Of a stretch of 64,000 nucleotides of DNA, positions 51,271 through 59,653 are shown piece by piece; within the stretch, counting starts at the first letter, position 1; the number at the start of each line of letters is the position of its first letter. Both the position numbers and the translations under genes were made by a program. Source of the DNA: Bradyrhizobium sp. 4 (lineage in GTDB: Bacteria > Pseudomonadota > Alphaproteobacteria > Rhizobiales > Xanthobacteraceae); NCBI RefSeq assembly GCF_023100905.1, contig NZ_CP064686.1, positions 6,200,001 through 6,264,000 of the forward strand. The letters are read 5' to 3'. Under the pieces are notes generated by a model. The model did no database searches. It saw nothing but the letters and a program-made list of their open reading frames with translations, and was not told where the DNA came from.

Positions 51271-52086
51271 ATGGATCAGGCGACGTTGCAGGTCGTTCGC
51301 GCCGTGGAAGCCGGCGCAACGACGATAAAGGGCGTCATTGACGCGACCGGCTTGTCCCGCCTCAAGATCGAGCGCGCATTGAACGCACTCGAGAAACAGC
51401 GGCTGCTCGTTCGCGATAGCCAGGGGTTCAGGGCAGCCGGTCGAACTGCGCCGCCGCCCACCCGGCAATGCGGCTCGTGCAATGCCTGCTGCGACATCCT
51501 CGAAGTGGCCGGCGTCGACAAGCCGGTAAACCAGCTGTGCAAGCATTGGCAGACAGGCACCGGGTGCACCATCTACGAGCGCCGTCCCCAGATGTGCCGT
51601 TCATTCGTCTGCGCCTGGCTGCAAGGCCATCTCGACGAGGACTGGTTTCCGGCGAAGTCGGGCATCATCGTGCATTTCAGCCAGGACGCCGTGAACGTGA
51701 CGGTCGATGACCATTGCCCCGACCGCTGGCGCGAGGAGCCCTATTTGAGCAAGCTCGCCGAATGGTCGCTGAACGGCATCAAGCGAATCGGAAATCGCGG
51801 CTACGCGACGCTCGTCGTCTCCGGCGCCGACCGGTTCCTGCTGCTCGGGCGCACCGTCGTTCCCGAGCCGACGCTGTTCGGCACCGCGTTCCTGCCGCTC
51901 ACCGCCGACACCTTCCGATTCTGGCGGGCGAAATCCCCGGAGCATTTGCAGCGGCTGCACGAGCGCATCGCCGAAATCGAGCGGATCAGGCAGGAATTCG
52001 GCTCCTGCGCCATTCCCTCGAATGAGGACGACGATCCACAAGCCCCCTATCGGCCCGCACTTCTACGTTTGTCGCGTCACGCCTGA
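51271..52086 (+). CDS. HTH domain fused to YkgJ-type cysteine-cluster protein
   Basis: 271 residues. Residues 5-55 form a small winged-helix-like segment (LQVVRAVEAGATTIKGVIDATGLSRLKIERALNALEKQRLLVRD). A cysteine-rich part follows at about 64-120: C67-x2-C70-x2-C73-C74, then C90, C99, C109 and C114, in the contexts QCGSCNACCDIL, GTGCTIYERRPQMCRSFVC. This is the UPF0153/YkgJ pattern, thought to bind zinc or an Fe-S cluster. The rest is an uncharacterised alpha/beta region. The HTH fusion is unusual for this family. The frame ends 102 bases before the HerA-like gene. Confidence 0.82.
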   Translation: MDQATLQVVRAVEAGATTIKGVIDATGLSRLKIERALNALEKQRLLVRDSQGFRAAGRTAPPPTRQCGSCNACCDILEVAGVDKPVNQLCKHWQTGTGCTIYERRPQMCRSFVCAWLQGHLDEDWFPAKSGIIVHFSQDAVNVTVDDHCPDRWREEPYLSKLAEWSLNGIKRIGNRGYATLVVSGADRFLLLGRTVVPEPTLFGTAFLPLTADTFRFWRAKSPEHLQRLHERIAEIERIRQEFGSCAIPSNEDDDPQAPYRPALLRLSRHA

Positions 52087-52188
52087 ACTTCGCCGTGGGC
52101 AACGGACCATGATTTCCGCCGTGGCGCTCGACGCGCCGCGGCCGGGTTGATAAGCCCCTGTCCGCGAATGATGGGACTTGAGTCGGGC

Positions 52189-53700
52189 ATGACGGTTGCG
52201 ATCGAGATGGGGCAGACCACGGCGGGCGCCGCGGCGGCCATGGACCTCGAGGAACTGCTGGCGACCCGCCTCCTGGTGCAGGGCAATTCGGGCTCCGGAA
52301 AATCACATCTGCTGCGGCGGTTGCTGGAGCAGAGCGCGCCCTGGGTGCAGCAGGCCATCATCGATCCCGAAGGCGATTTCGTCTCGCTGGCGGAACATTT
52401 CGGCCATCTCGTGATCGAGGCCGAGGATCACACCGAACGCGGCCTTCAGGTTGCCGGCGAGCGCGCGCGGCTGCATCGCGTCTCCACCGTGCTCAATCTC
52501 GAAGGGCTCGACGCCGAGAACCAGATGCGCCGCGCCGCGGCCTTCCTTGGCGGACTCTTCGACGTCGGGCGCGACTATTGGTACCCGATGCTGGTGGTGG
52601 TCGACGAGGCGCAGCTGTTTGCGCCTGCGGTCGCGGGCGAAGTCTCTGACGAAGCGCGGAAGCTTTCGCTCGGCGCGATGACCAATCTGATGTGCCGCGG
52701 CCGCAAGCGCGGGCTTGCCGGGATCATCGCGACCCAGCGGCTGGCGAAGCTCGCCAAGAACGTCGCGGCCGAAGCGTCGAACTTCCTGATGGGCCGCACC
52801 TTCCTCGACATCGACATGGCGCGCGCCGCCGACCTGCTCGGCATGGAGCGGCGGCAGGCCGAATCCTTTCGCGATCTCGAACGCGGACAATTCATGGCGC
52901 TCGGCCCCGCGCTGTCGCGACGCCCCCTGCGTTTGAACATCGGCGCGACCGAAACCCAGCCGCGCAATTCCACGCCGCGGCTGATGCCGATGCCCGAAGC
53001 CGCACTCGAGAATATGCGCGCCGTGATCCTGGCCGCGCCGCCCCCCGATGCCAGCCGACCGCAGCGCCGGCCCGCGCCCGATCTGCTCGAGCAGCTCCGC
53101 GCCGCGAAGGCTGCGGCACCGGAGATCGGCCCCGACATGATCGAGGTCCCGGTCAGTGCCGAGGAGCTCGCCGAGCGGCGCGAGCGCGTGGATCGGACCC
53201 TTCGTGCCGTACTCGCCGCACCCGATGCCGGTTTCCGCGCGGTCGGCGTGCTCTACCAGGAGTTCGTGGTCCGCTGCCGCATCGAGGGCCTCGGCTCGGC
53301 GGTGCCCGACCTCACCGAATTCCGCCGCATGCTGACACGCGCACGCGCCGGGCTCGGCGCCGAGCATGCCGAGGACGACGCCTGGCAGGATGTGTCGCTC
53401 CGCGCCTCGATCCTTCCCGAGGACATGCAGGGCGTGTTCATGATGATCGCGCGCGCGGCGAAAGAAGGCTGGCCGTGTCCAGGTGACGCCGCGATCGCCC
53501 GCGCCTACGGCTCGCATTCGCTGCGCCGGGCGCAGCGCCTGCTCGGCTACATGGAAGAGCAGGGCCTGATCGTCTGCCAGCTCGACGGCGCCGGCCGCAG
53601 GTTCGTGACGCTGGTGGAACTGGCCTGGGCCACCGCGCCGGGCGATCCCAATGCCGACGATCTACCGGCGGAGCAGGTCGCGAGCGCGGCGTCGGCTTGA
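52189..53700 (+). CDS. HerA-like / DUF87-type ATPase
   Basis: 503 residues if started at the ATG at 52189; ATGs at 52168 and 52171 are alternatives. The P-loop GNSGSGKS is at about 32-39 and Walker B MLVVVDEAQLF near residue 140. RGRKRGLAGIIATQRLAKLAKNVAAEASN is the sensor/arginine region typical of the HerA-FtsK group. The C-terminal 200 residues are less conserved and end in a winged-helix-like part (ARAYGSHSLRRAQRLLGYMEEQGLIVCQL). HerA proteins translocate DNA, usually with the nuclease NurA; no NurA gene is visible. It could instead serve a defence or conjugation-like role (open). Confidence 0.82.
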   Translation: MTVAIEMGQTTAGAAAAMDLEELLATRLLVQGNSGSGKSHLLRRLLEQSAPWVQQAIIDPEGDFVSLAEHFGHLVIEAEDHTERGLQVAGERARLHRVSTVLNLEGLDAENQMRRAAAFLGGLFDVGRDYWYPMLVVVDEAQLFAPAVAGEVSDEARKLSLGAMTNLMCRGRKRGLAGIIATQRLAKLAKNVAAEASNFLMGRTFLDIDMARAADLLGMERRQAESFRDLERGQFMALGPALSRRPLRLNIGATETQPRNSTPRLMPMPEAALENMRAVILAAPPPDASRPQRRPAPDLLEQLRAAKAAAPEIGPDMIEVPVSAEELAERRERVDRTLRAVLAAPDAGFRAVGVLYQEFVVRCRIEGLGSAVPDLTEFRRMLTRARAGLGAEHAEDDAWQDVSLRASILPEDMQGVFMMIARAAKEGWPCPGDAAIARAYGSHSLRRAQRLLGYMEEQGLIVCQLDGAGRRFVTLVELAWATAPGDPNADDLPAEQVASAASA

Positions 53701-53716
53701 GCCAGCGGATTGTCGA

Positions 53717-54793
53717 TCAGGCCGCTTCGGTGGCCTCGGCGCCGATAAGCGCATCCGCGGCGCGCCGCCGCTCAACTGCAAACATGCGCCGATAGAGCAC
53801 GACCGACACGAGCCAGGCGATCACGAACAGCGCGACCACGGCGAAGCCGACATTGGCGAGCGAGTCGTTGAGCGCGTCAACCAATGCCCACACGCCGCCG
53901 GTCAGGCCGAGCCGGTCCGCGATCAGCCCGAGCGCCTCGATGCCGCCGATCAACAGCGCCACTGCCACGGAAGCCCCTGTTATCGTGAGATTGTACCAGA
54001 GCTTTCGCAGCGGATCGACAAAGGCCCAGCGATAGGCGCTCACCATCAGTGCCGAGTCGGCGGTATCGACCAGCGCCATGCCCGACGCGAACAGCGCGGG
54101 GAAGACCAGGACATCGGCAAACGAAGCGCCGCGCGCGGCTTCGCCGGCGGAGATGCTGAGCAGGCCGATTTCGGTTGCGGTGTCGAAGCCAAGCCCGAAC
54201 AGGAAGCCCAGCGGATACATGTGCCAGGGTTTTGTCACCAGGCGGAACATCGGGCCGAGCAGCCGCGCCAGAAGGCCGCGACTGGCAAGCAGGGCATCGA
54301 GGCCCTCGGCGTCGTGAATCCCCTGCTCCCGTGCCGCGCGAAACGTCCGCCACAGGCCGGCGAAGATGACGAGATTGATGGCCGCGATCACCAGCAGGAA
54401 TAGCGCCGACACCGAGGTGCCGATGAAGCCGCCGATCTCCTTGAGCACGCTGTCGCCACCGAGGCTCACGACGCCGAGCGCGAGCAGCATGGTTGCGACC
54501 ACGACGATTGTGGAATGGCCGAGCGCGAAATAGAGACCGACACTACGCGGCGCGCCGCCTGCCTGCATCTGCTTGCGCACGACATTGTCGATGGCCGCGA
54601 TGTGGTCGGCATCGACGGCGTGGCGCAGGCCGAACACCCAGGCGAGCAGCGCGGTCGCCATCACCGTCGGCCGGTCACCGAACGCTGCGAAGGCCCAGGC
54701 CCAGGCCGCGATGTTGGCCGCGATCAGCCCGCCGAACAGCAGCACCATTCCGGGCTCGACCGCCCGCAAAGACCATCTCGTCACGACAATCAT
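53717..54793 (-). CDS. nickel/cobalt permease, NiCoT family
   Basis: About 358 residues with eight membrane segments. The NiCoT signature RHAVDADHIAAIDN (H58-x4-D63-H64) lies in helix II. LGHSTIVV and LGFDTATEIGLL are the other two conserved motifs, which form the metal path. It imports Ni2+ or Co2+ at high affinity in the inner membrane. The start is the ATG at 54793; an ATG-like start at 54817 is possible. An exact NikR-type operator lies 30 bases upstream, which points to nickel as the substrate, for hydrogenase or urease (inference). Confidence 0.9.
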   Translation of the reverse strand: MIVVTRWSLRAVEPGMVLLFGGLIAANIAAWAWAFAAFGDRPTVMATALLAWVFGLRHAVDADHIAAIDNVVRKQMQAGGAPRSVGLYFALGHSTIVVVATMLLALGVVSLGGDSVLKEIGGFIGTSVSALFLLVIAAINLVIFAGLWRTFRAAREQGIHDAEGLDALLASRGLLARLLGPMFRLVTKPWHMYPLGFLFGLGFDTATEIGLLSISAGEAARGASFADVLVFPALFASGMALVDTADSALMVSAYRWAFVDPLRKLWYNLTITGASVAVALLIGGIEALGLIADRLGLTGGVWALVDALNDSLANVGFAVVALFVIAWLVSVVLYRRMFAVERRRAADALIGAEATEAA

Positions 54794-54822
54794 TCCGTCT
54801 GCTGCGCCACACCGCACCAGCG

Positions 54823-54850
54823 GTATGATCTTTTCATAAGATGGTCATAC
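54823..54850 (-). promoter_or_regulatory. NikR-type operator (GTATGA-N16-TCATAC)
   Basis: GTATGA at 54823-54828 and TCATAC at 54845-54850 are separated by exactly 16 bases. This is the spacing and sequence of the nickel-responsive NikR operator known from the E. coli nik promoter. It lies just upstream of the NiCoT permease gene. NikR with bound nickel would repress uptake. No nikR gene is in the window. Confidence 0.85.
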
Positions 54851-54897
54851 TGACCAGTGCAATCCCGGAGGGGGCGGCACGGTTCTGCAGCAGTGCT

Positions 54898-55014
54898 TGC
54901 CATCCTTCGAGACGCCCGCTGCGCGGGCTCCTCAAGATGAGGTCTTGCTTCGCCGCGAGATTGCCAGACCCTCATGGTGAGGAGCCCGCCAACGGCGGGC
55001 GTCTGGAACCATGC
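54898..55014. repeat. REP/BIME-like inverted repeat pair
   Basis: GAGACGCCCGCTGCGCGGGC with CTCCTCAAGATGAGG on the left is mirrored by CCTCATGGTGAGGAG with CCCGCCAACGGCGGGCGTC on the right. I know this as a widespread extragenic repeat in Bradyrhizobium and relatives. It lies between the nickel permease promoter and the end of the livF-like gene, where it could act as a transcript end. Confidence 0.65.
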
Positions 55015-55028
55015 AGGCCGGGATGGCG

Positions 55029-55769
55029 CTACGCGGCCTCGGAGCCGCCGAGATAGGCGTCGCGGATGCGGGGATCGTCCTTCAGCGCGCGGGCGGAGCC
55101 GGAGAGAACGATCTTACCGGTCTGGAGCACATAGGCCTCGTGCGCGATCTCGAGCGCGAGGCTGGCGTTCTGCTCGACCATGAAGACCGAGACGCCCTCC
55201 TGGTTGATGGTGCGGATCAGCTCCAGCACGCGGTCCACATAAAGCGGCGACAGGCCCATGGTCGGCTCGTCCATCACGATCATCCTGGGACGGCTCATCA
55301 GCGCGCGCGCCATCGCGACCATCTGCTGCTCGCCGCCCGAGAGCGAGCCGGCGCGCTGCGACAGCCGCTGGCCGAGCTTCGGGAACAGCGTGAGCATCTT
55401 GTCGAGATCCTGCGCGATCGCCTCGCGGTCGTCGCGCACGAACGCCCCCATCAGGATGTTCTCGCGCACGCTCATGTCCGCGAACAGGCGCCGTGCCTCC
55501 GGCACCGAGGCGATGCCGCGGCGGACGATCTGCGGCGTGGTCAGTCCGAGCAGCGAGGCACCGTCGAAAGTCACCTCGCCCGAGCGTGGCTTCACCAGGC
55601 CCAAAATGATCTTCATCGTCGTCGACTTACCGCTGGCGTTGCCGCCGAGCAGGCAGACGATGTGGCCGCGCGGCACTGATATCGACAGGTCGAAATGCAC
55701 CTGGGCCTGGCCGTAGAAGGTATCGACGTCGGTGAGCGCGAGCAGCGCATCGGGAGGCGAGTTCGTCAT
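55029..55769 (-). CDS. livF: branched-chain amino acid-type ABC ATPase, LivF family
   Basis: 246 residues. Walker A GGNASGKST, the Q-loop around LGLVKPRSG, signature LSGGEQQMVAMARALMSRP, and Walker B MIVMDEPTMGLSP. The LivF-type end EIAHEAYVLQTGKIVLSGSARALKDDPRIRDAYLGG distinguishes it from LivG. It is the last gene of the operon livK-livHM-livG-livF and overlaps livG by four bases. Substrates of this family also include amides and aromatics, so the cargo is open. Confidence 0.93.
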   Translation of the reverse strand: MTNSPPDALLALTDVDTFYGQAQVHFDLSISVPRGHIVCLLGGNASGKSTTMKIILGLVKPRSGEVTFDGASLLGLTTPQIVRRGIASVPEARRLFADMSVRENILMGAFVRDDREAIAQDLDKMLTLFPKLGQRLSQRAGSLSGGEQQMVAMARALMSRPRMIVMDEPTMGLSPLYVDRVLELIRTINQEGVSVFMVEQNASLALEIAHEAYVLQTGKIVLSGSARALKDDPRIRDAYLGGSEAA

Positions 55770-56599
55770 GCCGCGCTCTCCTGTTTCGTCGCGAGGCCGT
55801 GGCCGAGATAGGCCTCGATCACCTTGGGATCGCCGCGCACCTGTTCACCCGGGCCTTCCGCGATTTTCTTGCCCTCGTCCATGACGATGACGCGGTCGGA
55901 CAGGCGCATCACCATTTCGAGCTTGTGCTCGATCAGCAAGATCGTCAGCCCTTCGGCCTTCAGCTCGGCGACGAGCCCCTGCATCTCCGTGGTCTCGGTC
56001 GGGTTCATGCCGGCGGTCGGCTCGTCCAGCAGCAGCAGACGCGGCTTCAAGGCGAGCGCACGCGCAATCTCGACGCGGCGGCGATTGGCGTAAGACAGGC
56101 TGTAGGCCGGCTGGTCGATGCGCGGCAGCAGCCGTTCGCCGAAGCGCGCGAGGACGACCTTCACCTCCTCGCGCAGCCGCTCTTCCTCCGCCTTGACGCT
56201 GGCGGGGCGCAGCAACGCCAACCCCAATTCCAGCAATGGCCCGATTACCGGCACAGCCGGCTTGACCGCACGCAGCCGCGTATGGGCGCCAATCAAGACG
56301 TTGTCCATGACGCTGAGATTGCCGAAGACGCGGCCGAGCTGGAACGTGCGCGCGATGCCTGCGGCGGCGAGCCGTTCCGGCGAGAGACCCGTGATGTCCT
56401 TATCTTCGAAGCTAATCATCCCGGCGTCCGGCAGGTCAAGCCCGGTCACGAGATTGAACAACGTCGTCTTGCCGGCCCCGTTCGGGCCGATGATGCTGAT
56501 CAGCTCGCCTTTGGCGAGATCGAGATCGATGGCATCGACGGCGGTGAGGCCGCCGAAACGCCGCGTCAGCCCGCGCAGGGACAGCATGGTCGTGCTCAT
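55766..56599 (-). CDS. livG: branched-chain amino acid-type ABC ATPase, LivG family
   Basis: About 277 residues. Walker A GPNGAGKTT, the LivG-specific long helical insert (NVLIGAHTRLRAVKPAVPVIGPLLELGLALLRPASVKAEEERLREE), a degenerate signature YSLSYANRRRVEIARALA, and Walker B LLLLDEPTAGMNP with the TETTEMQGLVAEL stretch. The ATG at 56599 overlaps the permease stop (TGATG); a GTG at 56602 is also possible. It heterodimerises with LivF. Confidence 0.93.
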   Translation of the reverse strand: MSTTMLSLRGLTRRFGGLTAVDAIDLDLAKGELISIIGPNGAGKTTLFNLVTGLDLPDAGMISFEDKDITGLSPERLAAAGIARTFQLGRVFGNLSVMDNVLIGAHTRLRAVKPAVPVIGPLLELGLALLRPASVKAEEERLREEVKVVLARFGERLLPRIDQPAYSLSYANRRRVEIARALALKPRLLLLDEPTAGMNPTETTEMQGLVAELKAEGLTILLIEHKLEMVMRLSDRVIVMDEGKKIAEGPGEQVRGDPKVIEAYLGHGLATKQESAA

Positions 56600-58422
56600 C
56601 ACATCGTCCCCAACAAGCCTTGCGGTCTGAACCGCACCAGCAGCAGCAGCACGATGCCGTAGATCAGGATGCGATACTCCGCCGCGATCCGGAACACTTC
56701 CGGCAGCCCGACCAGCGCAACCGCTCCGACGATGGCCCCGACGACATTGCCGAGGCCGCCGAGGATCACCACGGTCAGCGCCAAAATGGATTGCTGCGTG
56801 TTGAAGGTCTCGTGGTTGATGTAGGAATAGAGATGCGCGGCGATGCCGCCACTGATCCCGGCGGCAAAGCCGCCGAAGATGAAGGCCAGCGATTTGTAGC
56901 GATTCAGGCTGAGCCCGTAGGCGCGCGAGGCGATGTCGTCGTCGCGGATGGCGCGGAAGCTGCGGCCGAGATGGGAGCCGAGCAGGCGTCCCTGCAGCAG
57001 CGCCAGCACCACCATCACGATGAAGCTGAACCAGTAGATCGAAATCGGGCTGACCAGCTCATAGCCAAACAGCGACAGCGGCGGGATGCCGGAGATGCCG
57101 ATCGGCCCGCGCGTGACGCTCTCCCAGTTCAGGATCACCAGCGAGACGATCTCGCCGATCGCGAGCGTCGCGATCGACACATAATGTCCGCGCAGCCGGA
57201 ACGACGGCGAGATCAGCGCCGTCCCCAGCGCAGCACTCATCAGGCCGCCGCCGATGATGGCAAGGACGACCGGGATGGCGAACGTGAGCGATAGCAGCGC
57301 GGAGGTGTAGGCCCCGATCGCGAGCAGCGCGGCGTGTCCCAGCGAGACCTGACCGATCGTGCCTGCAACCAGGGTGAGGCTCAGCGCGAGCATGCCGAGC
57401 AGCCAGGCGTTGATCAGGGTCTGGAGCACGTAGAACGACACTGGCAACAGCGGCAGGATCGCGAAGACGGCGGCAGCGATCAGCAGAGCCCAGCGCGGAA
57501 TCCGCACCGGCCGGCTCGGCGCGATGAAGGTGCCGGTGAGCGGCTCGGGCGGCGCCTGCCGGGCGCTGGCGAACAGGCCGTTTGGCCGCAGCACGAGCAC
57601 GACGACCAGCAGCAGGAACGCGAACAGATTGCGGTAGCTGGTGCCGAACACGGCGACGCCGTAGCTCTCGACCAATCCGAGCAGCAGGCTTCCGATCACC
57701 GCACCCGGCACATTGCCGGCACCGCCGACGACTTCGGCGACGACGCCCTTGAGCGTCGCCTGCAGGCTCATCGCGGTGTCGATCTGGTTGTAGTACATGC
57801 CGACCAGCAGGCCGGAAACGCCGCCGAGCGCAGCCGCAATGCCGAACACGGCCTGATTGACGCGATTGACGTCGACGCCCATCTGCATCGCGGCGTCGCG
57901 GTCCTGCGCGGTGGCACGCACGGCCCAGCCGAGCTTGCTGTAGCGCAGGAACACGAACAGCAGCAACGCGCTGGTGAGGCCGACGCCGGCGATGAGGAGA
58001 TCGAGCGGTCCGATCGTGCCGCCGCCGATCTGGAAGCGGATATCCGGCAACTGGCTCGGCAGCGCGCGCGGATTGGGCGAGAAGGTCAGCATCACGAGCT
58101 GATCGAGCACGAAGCTGATGCCTATGGTCGCCAGCAACGGCGCGATGCGCACCGAGTTTTGCAGCGGACGCAGCCCAAACCGCTCGATGATCAAGCCCAC
58201 CAGCGCCGCCGCCACCGCGACCACGATGATGGTGAGCGGGAGCGGCGTATGCAGCTGCACCACCGCGACCCAGCCGATATAGGCGCCAACGAGATAGATC
58301 GAGCCTTGCGCAAAGTTGATCAGCCGGCTGACGCCGAAGATCAGCGCGAGCCCGACCGCAACGAGGGCGTAGACGTTACCGACGATCAGCCCGTTGATCG
58401 TGTAGTCGAGCCAGGAAGACAC
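56599..58422 (-). CDS. fused LivH-LivM permease of a branched-chain amino acid-type ABC transporter
   Basis: 607 residues containing two permeases in one chain. Residues 1-290 match LivH (LDYTINGLIVGNVYALVAVGLALIFGVSRLINFAQG, with the EAA-like loop near GNVPGAVIGSLLLGLVESYG). A short linker (PPEPLTGTFIAPSRPVRIPRW) follows. Residues of about 315-605 match LivM (LSLTLVAGTIGQVSLGHAALLAIGAYTSALL, SHLGRSFRAIRDDDIASRAYGLSLNRYKSLAF). Usually these are separate genes. The start is a GTG, 14 bases after livK. The reading frame is continuous across the linker, so it is a genuine fusion and not a frameshift. Confidence 0.9.
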   Translation of the reverse strand: MSSWLDYTINGLIVGNVYALVAVGLALIFGVSRLINFAQGSIYLVGAYIGWVAVVQLHTPLPLTIIVVAVAAALVGLIIERFGLRPLQNSVRIAPLLATIGISFVLDQLVMLTFSPNPRALPSQLPDIRFQIGGGTIGPLDLLIAGVGLTSALLLFVFLRYSKLGWAVRATAQDRDAAMQMGVDVNRVNQAVFGIAAALGGVSGLLVGMYYNQIDTAMSLQATLKGVVAEVVGGAGNVPGAVIGSLLLGLVESYGVAVFGTSYRNLFAFLLLVVVLVLRPNGLFASARQAPPEPLTGTFIAPSRPVRIPRWALLIAAAVFAILPLLPVSFYVLQTLINAWLLGMLALSLTLVAGTIGQVSLGHAALLAIGAYTSALLSLTFAIPVVLAIIGGGLMSAALGTALISPSFRLRGHYVSIATLAIGEIVSLVILNWESVTRGPIGISGIPPLSLFGYELVSPISIYWFSFIVMVVLALLQGRLLGSHLGRSFRAIRDDDIASRAYGLSLNRYKSLAFIFGGFAAGISGGIAAHLYSYINHETFNTQQSILALTVVILGGLGNVVGAIVGAVALVGLPEVFRIAAEYRILIYGIVLLLLVRFRPQGLLGTM

Positions 58423-58435
58423 GCAGAAAATCCCC

Positions 58436-59593
58436 TCAGGTCGGCTTGCCGTCCCAGAGGGCGAACTGGCCCTTGCGCACGACGAGCTCGGCGTTCATGG
58501 CGCCCTTGACGCGCCGGCTCTCGACGTCGAACGTCGCCTTGCCGAAGATCACGCTCGAGACGTCCTTCACTTTCGTGAAGGCGTCGCGGATCGCGCGCCG
58601 GTCGGCGCCGCCGATCCTCACGACGGCGGCCGCCATGTTCATCGCGTCATAGGCGTAGGCGTTGAACGCGTCGGGCTCCACCCCGTTGTACTTCTTCTTG
58701 AAGCCCGCGATGAACGTCTGCACCTCGGGGCGCGGGTCTTCCGGGAAGTAGCGCGTTCCGACATGGACGTCCTCGACTGCATCGCCGCCGAGCTCCAGGA
58801 ATTTCGGCGAGTAGACCGAGCTAGCGGCGCAGATCACCTGCTTCAGCCCGACCTGGCGCGCCTGGCGCGCGATCAGCGCACCGTCGGAATAATAGGAGAT
58901 CAGGATCAACCCGTCCGGATTGGCGTCGCGGACCCGCACCAGCGTGGAGCGGAAGTCGCGCTCCTCCGCGATGTAGCCTTCGGTGACGGCGATTTCGGCG
59001 CCGTGCTCTTTCGCGGCCTTGACGAAATAGTCACGGCTGGTACGGCCCCAATCGGTGTTGAGGTGCAGCACGGCGAGCTTCTTCAGGCCGAGACGTTTGA
59101 CGGCATAGGCCGCCAGCAGCGGCTGCTCGTCGGCCTGACTGACCGAGGTGCTCCACATGAAGTCGCCGCCCTTGGTGAAATCGGGATGCGAATTGGTGAA
59201 GCCGAACTGCACCAACCCGCCGCGCTGATAGATTGGCGAGGCCGCCATCGAGGCGGGACTGGAGAAGTCGCCGAGCTCCATGACGATCCTGGGATCGGAG
59301 ACGAACTTCTGGGCGATCGCCACCGACTGGCGCGGGTCGCTCTGGCTGTCCTCGAAGCTGTAGGCGAGCTTGCGGCCGTTGATGCCGCCCGCCGCCTGAA
59401 TCTCGTCGAGCGCGAGATCAAAGCCCTGCTTCCACTGCGTGCCATATTGCGCGTTCGGCCCGGTCAGCGGACCGCTGACGCCCAGCAAAATCGGCTCGGA
59501 CGATTGCGCAAGCGCGGCGCGCGAGAAGGCTGCTCCCGCCATCATGACGGCAAGCGAGCCCTTGACCAGGGTACGACGATCGATGTTGCTCAT
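58436..59593 (-). CDS. branched-chain amino acid-type ABC substrate-binding protein (LivK-like)
   Basis: About 385 residues from the ATG at 59593, preceded by GGAG seven bases upstream; an earlier in-frame start at 59632 lacks one. The signal carries a twin-arginine-like RRTLVKG. The mature part is type I periplasmic fold (LLGVSGPLTGPNAQYGTQWKQGFDLALDEIQAAGGINGRKL, SNP-like FVSDPRIVMELGDFSSPASMAAS, YFVKAAKEHGAEIAVTEGYIAEERDFRSTLVRVRDANPDGLIL). The following CMD/monooxygenase genes hint at an unusual cargo. Confidence 0.9.
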   Translation of the reverse strand: MSNIDRRTLVKGSLAVMMAGAAFSRAALAQSSEPILLGVSGPLTGPNAQYGTQWKQGFDLALDEIQAAGGINGRKLAYSFEDSQSDPRQSVAIAQKFVSDPRIVMELGDFSSPASMAASPIYQRGGLVQFGFTNSHPDFTKGGDFMWSTSVSQADEQPLLAAYAVKRLGLKKLAVLHLNTDWGRTSRDYFVKAAKEHGAEIAVTEGYIAEERDFRSTLVRVRDANPDGLILISYYSDGALIARQARQVGLKQVICAASSVYSPKFLELGGDAVEDVHVGTRYFPEDPRPEVQTFIAGFKKKYNGVEPDAFNAYAYDAMNMAAAVVRIGGADRRAIRDAFTKVKDVSSVIFGKATFDVESRRVKGAMNAELVVRKGQFALWDGKPT

Positions 59594-59653
59594 GGACGGC
59601 TCCATCCTGTCAGGTGTTGAAACAACCAGCAATTTCCATGCCGGTGAGATTGG

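Noticed and set aside
51060..51341. 93-codon plus-strand open frame between the ketopantoate-reductase-like and HTH-YkgJ genes
   Set aside because: Overlaps the HTH-YkgJ start in another frame, is Arg/Ser-rich, and has no motif. It is judged random.
57334..58509. 391-codon open frame opposite the fused permease
   Set aside because: Gln/Arg/Asp-rich shadow of a membrane protein. The fused permease on the other strand has clear LivH and LivM motifs.
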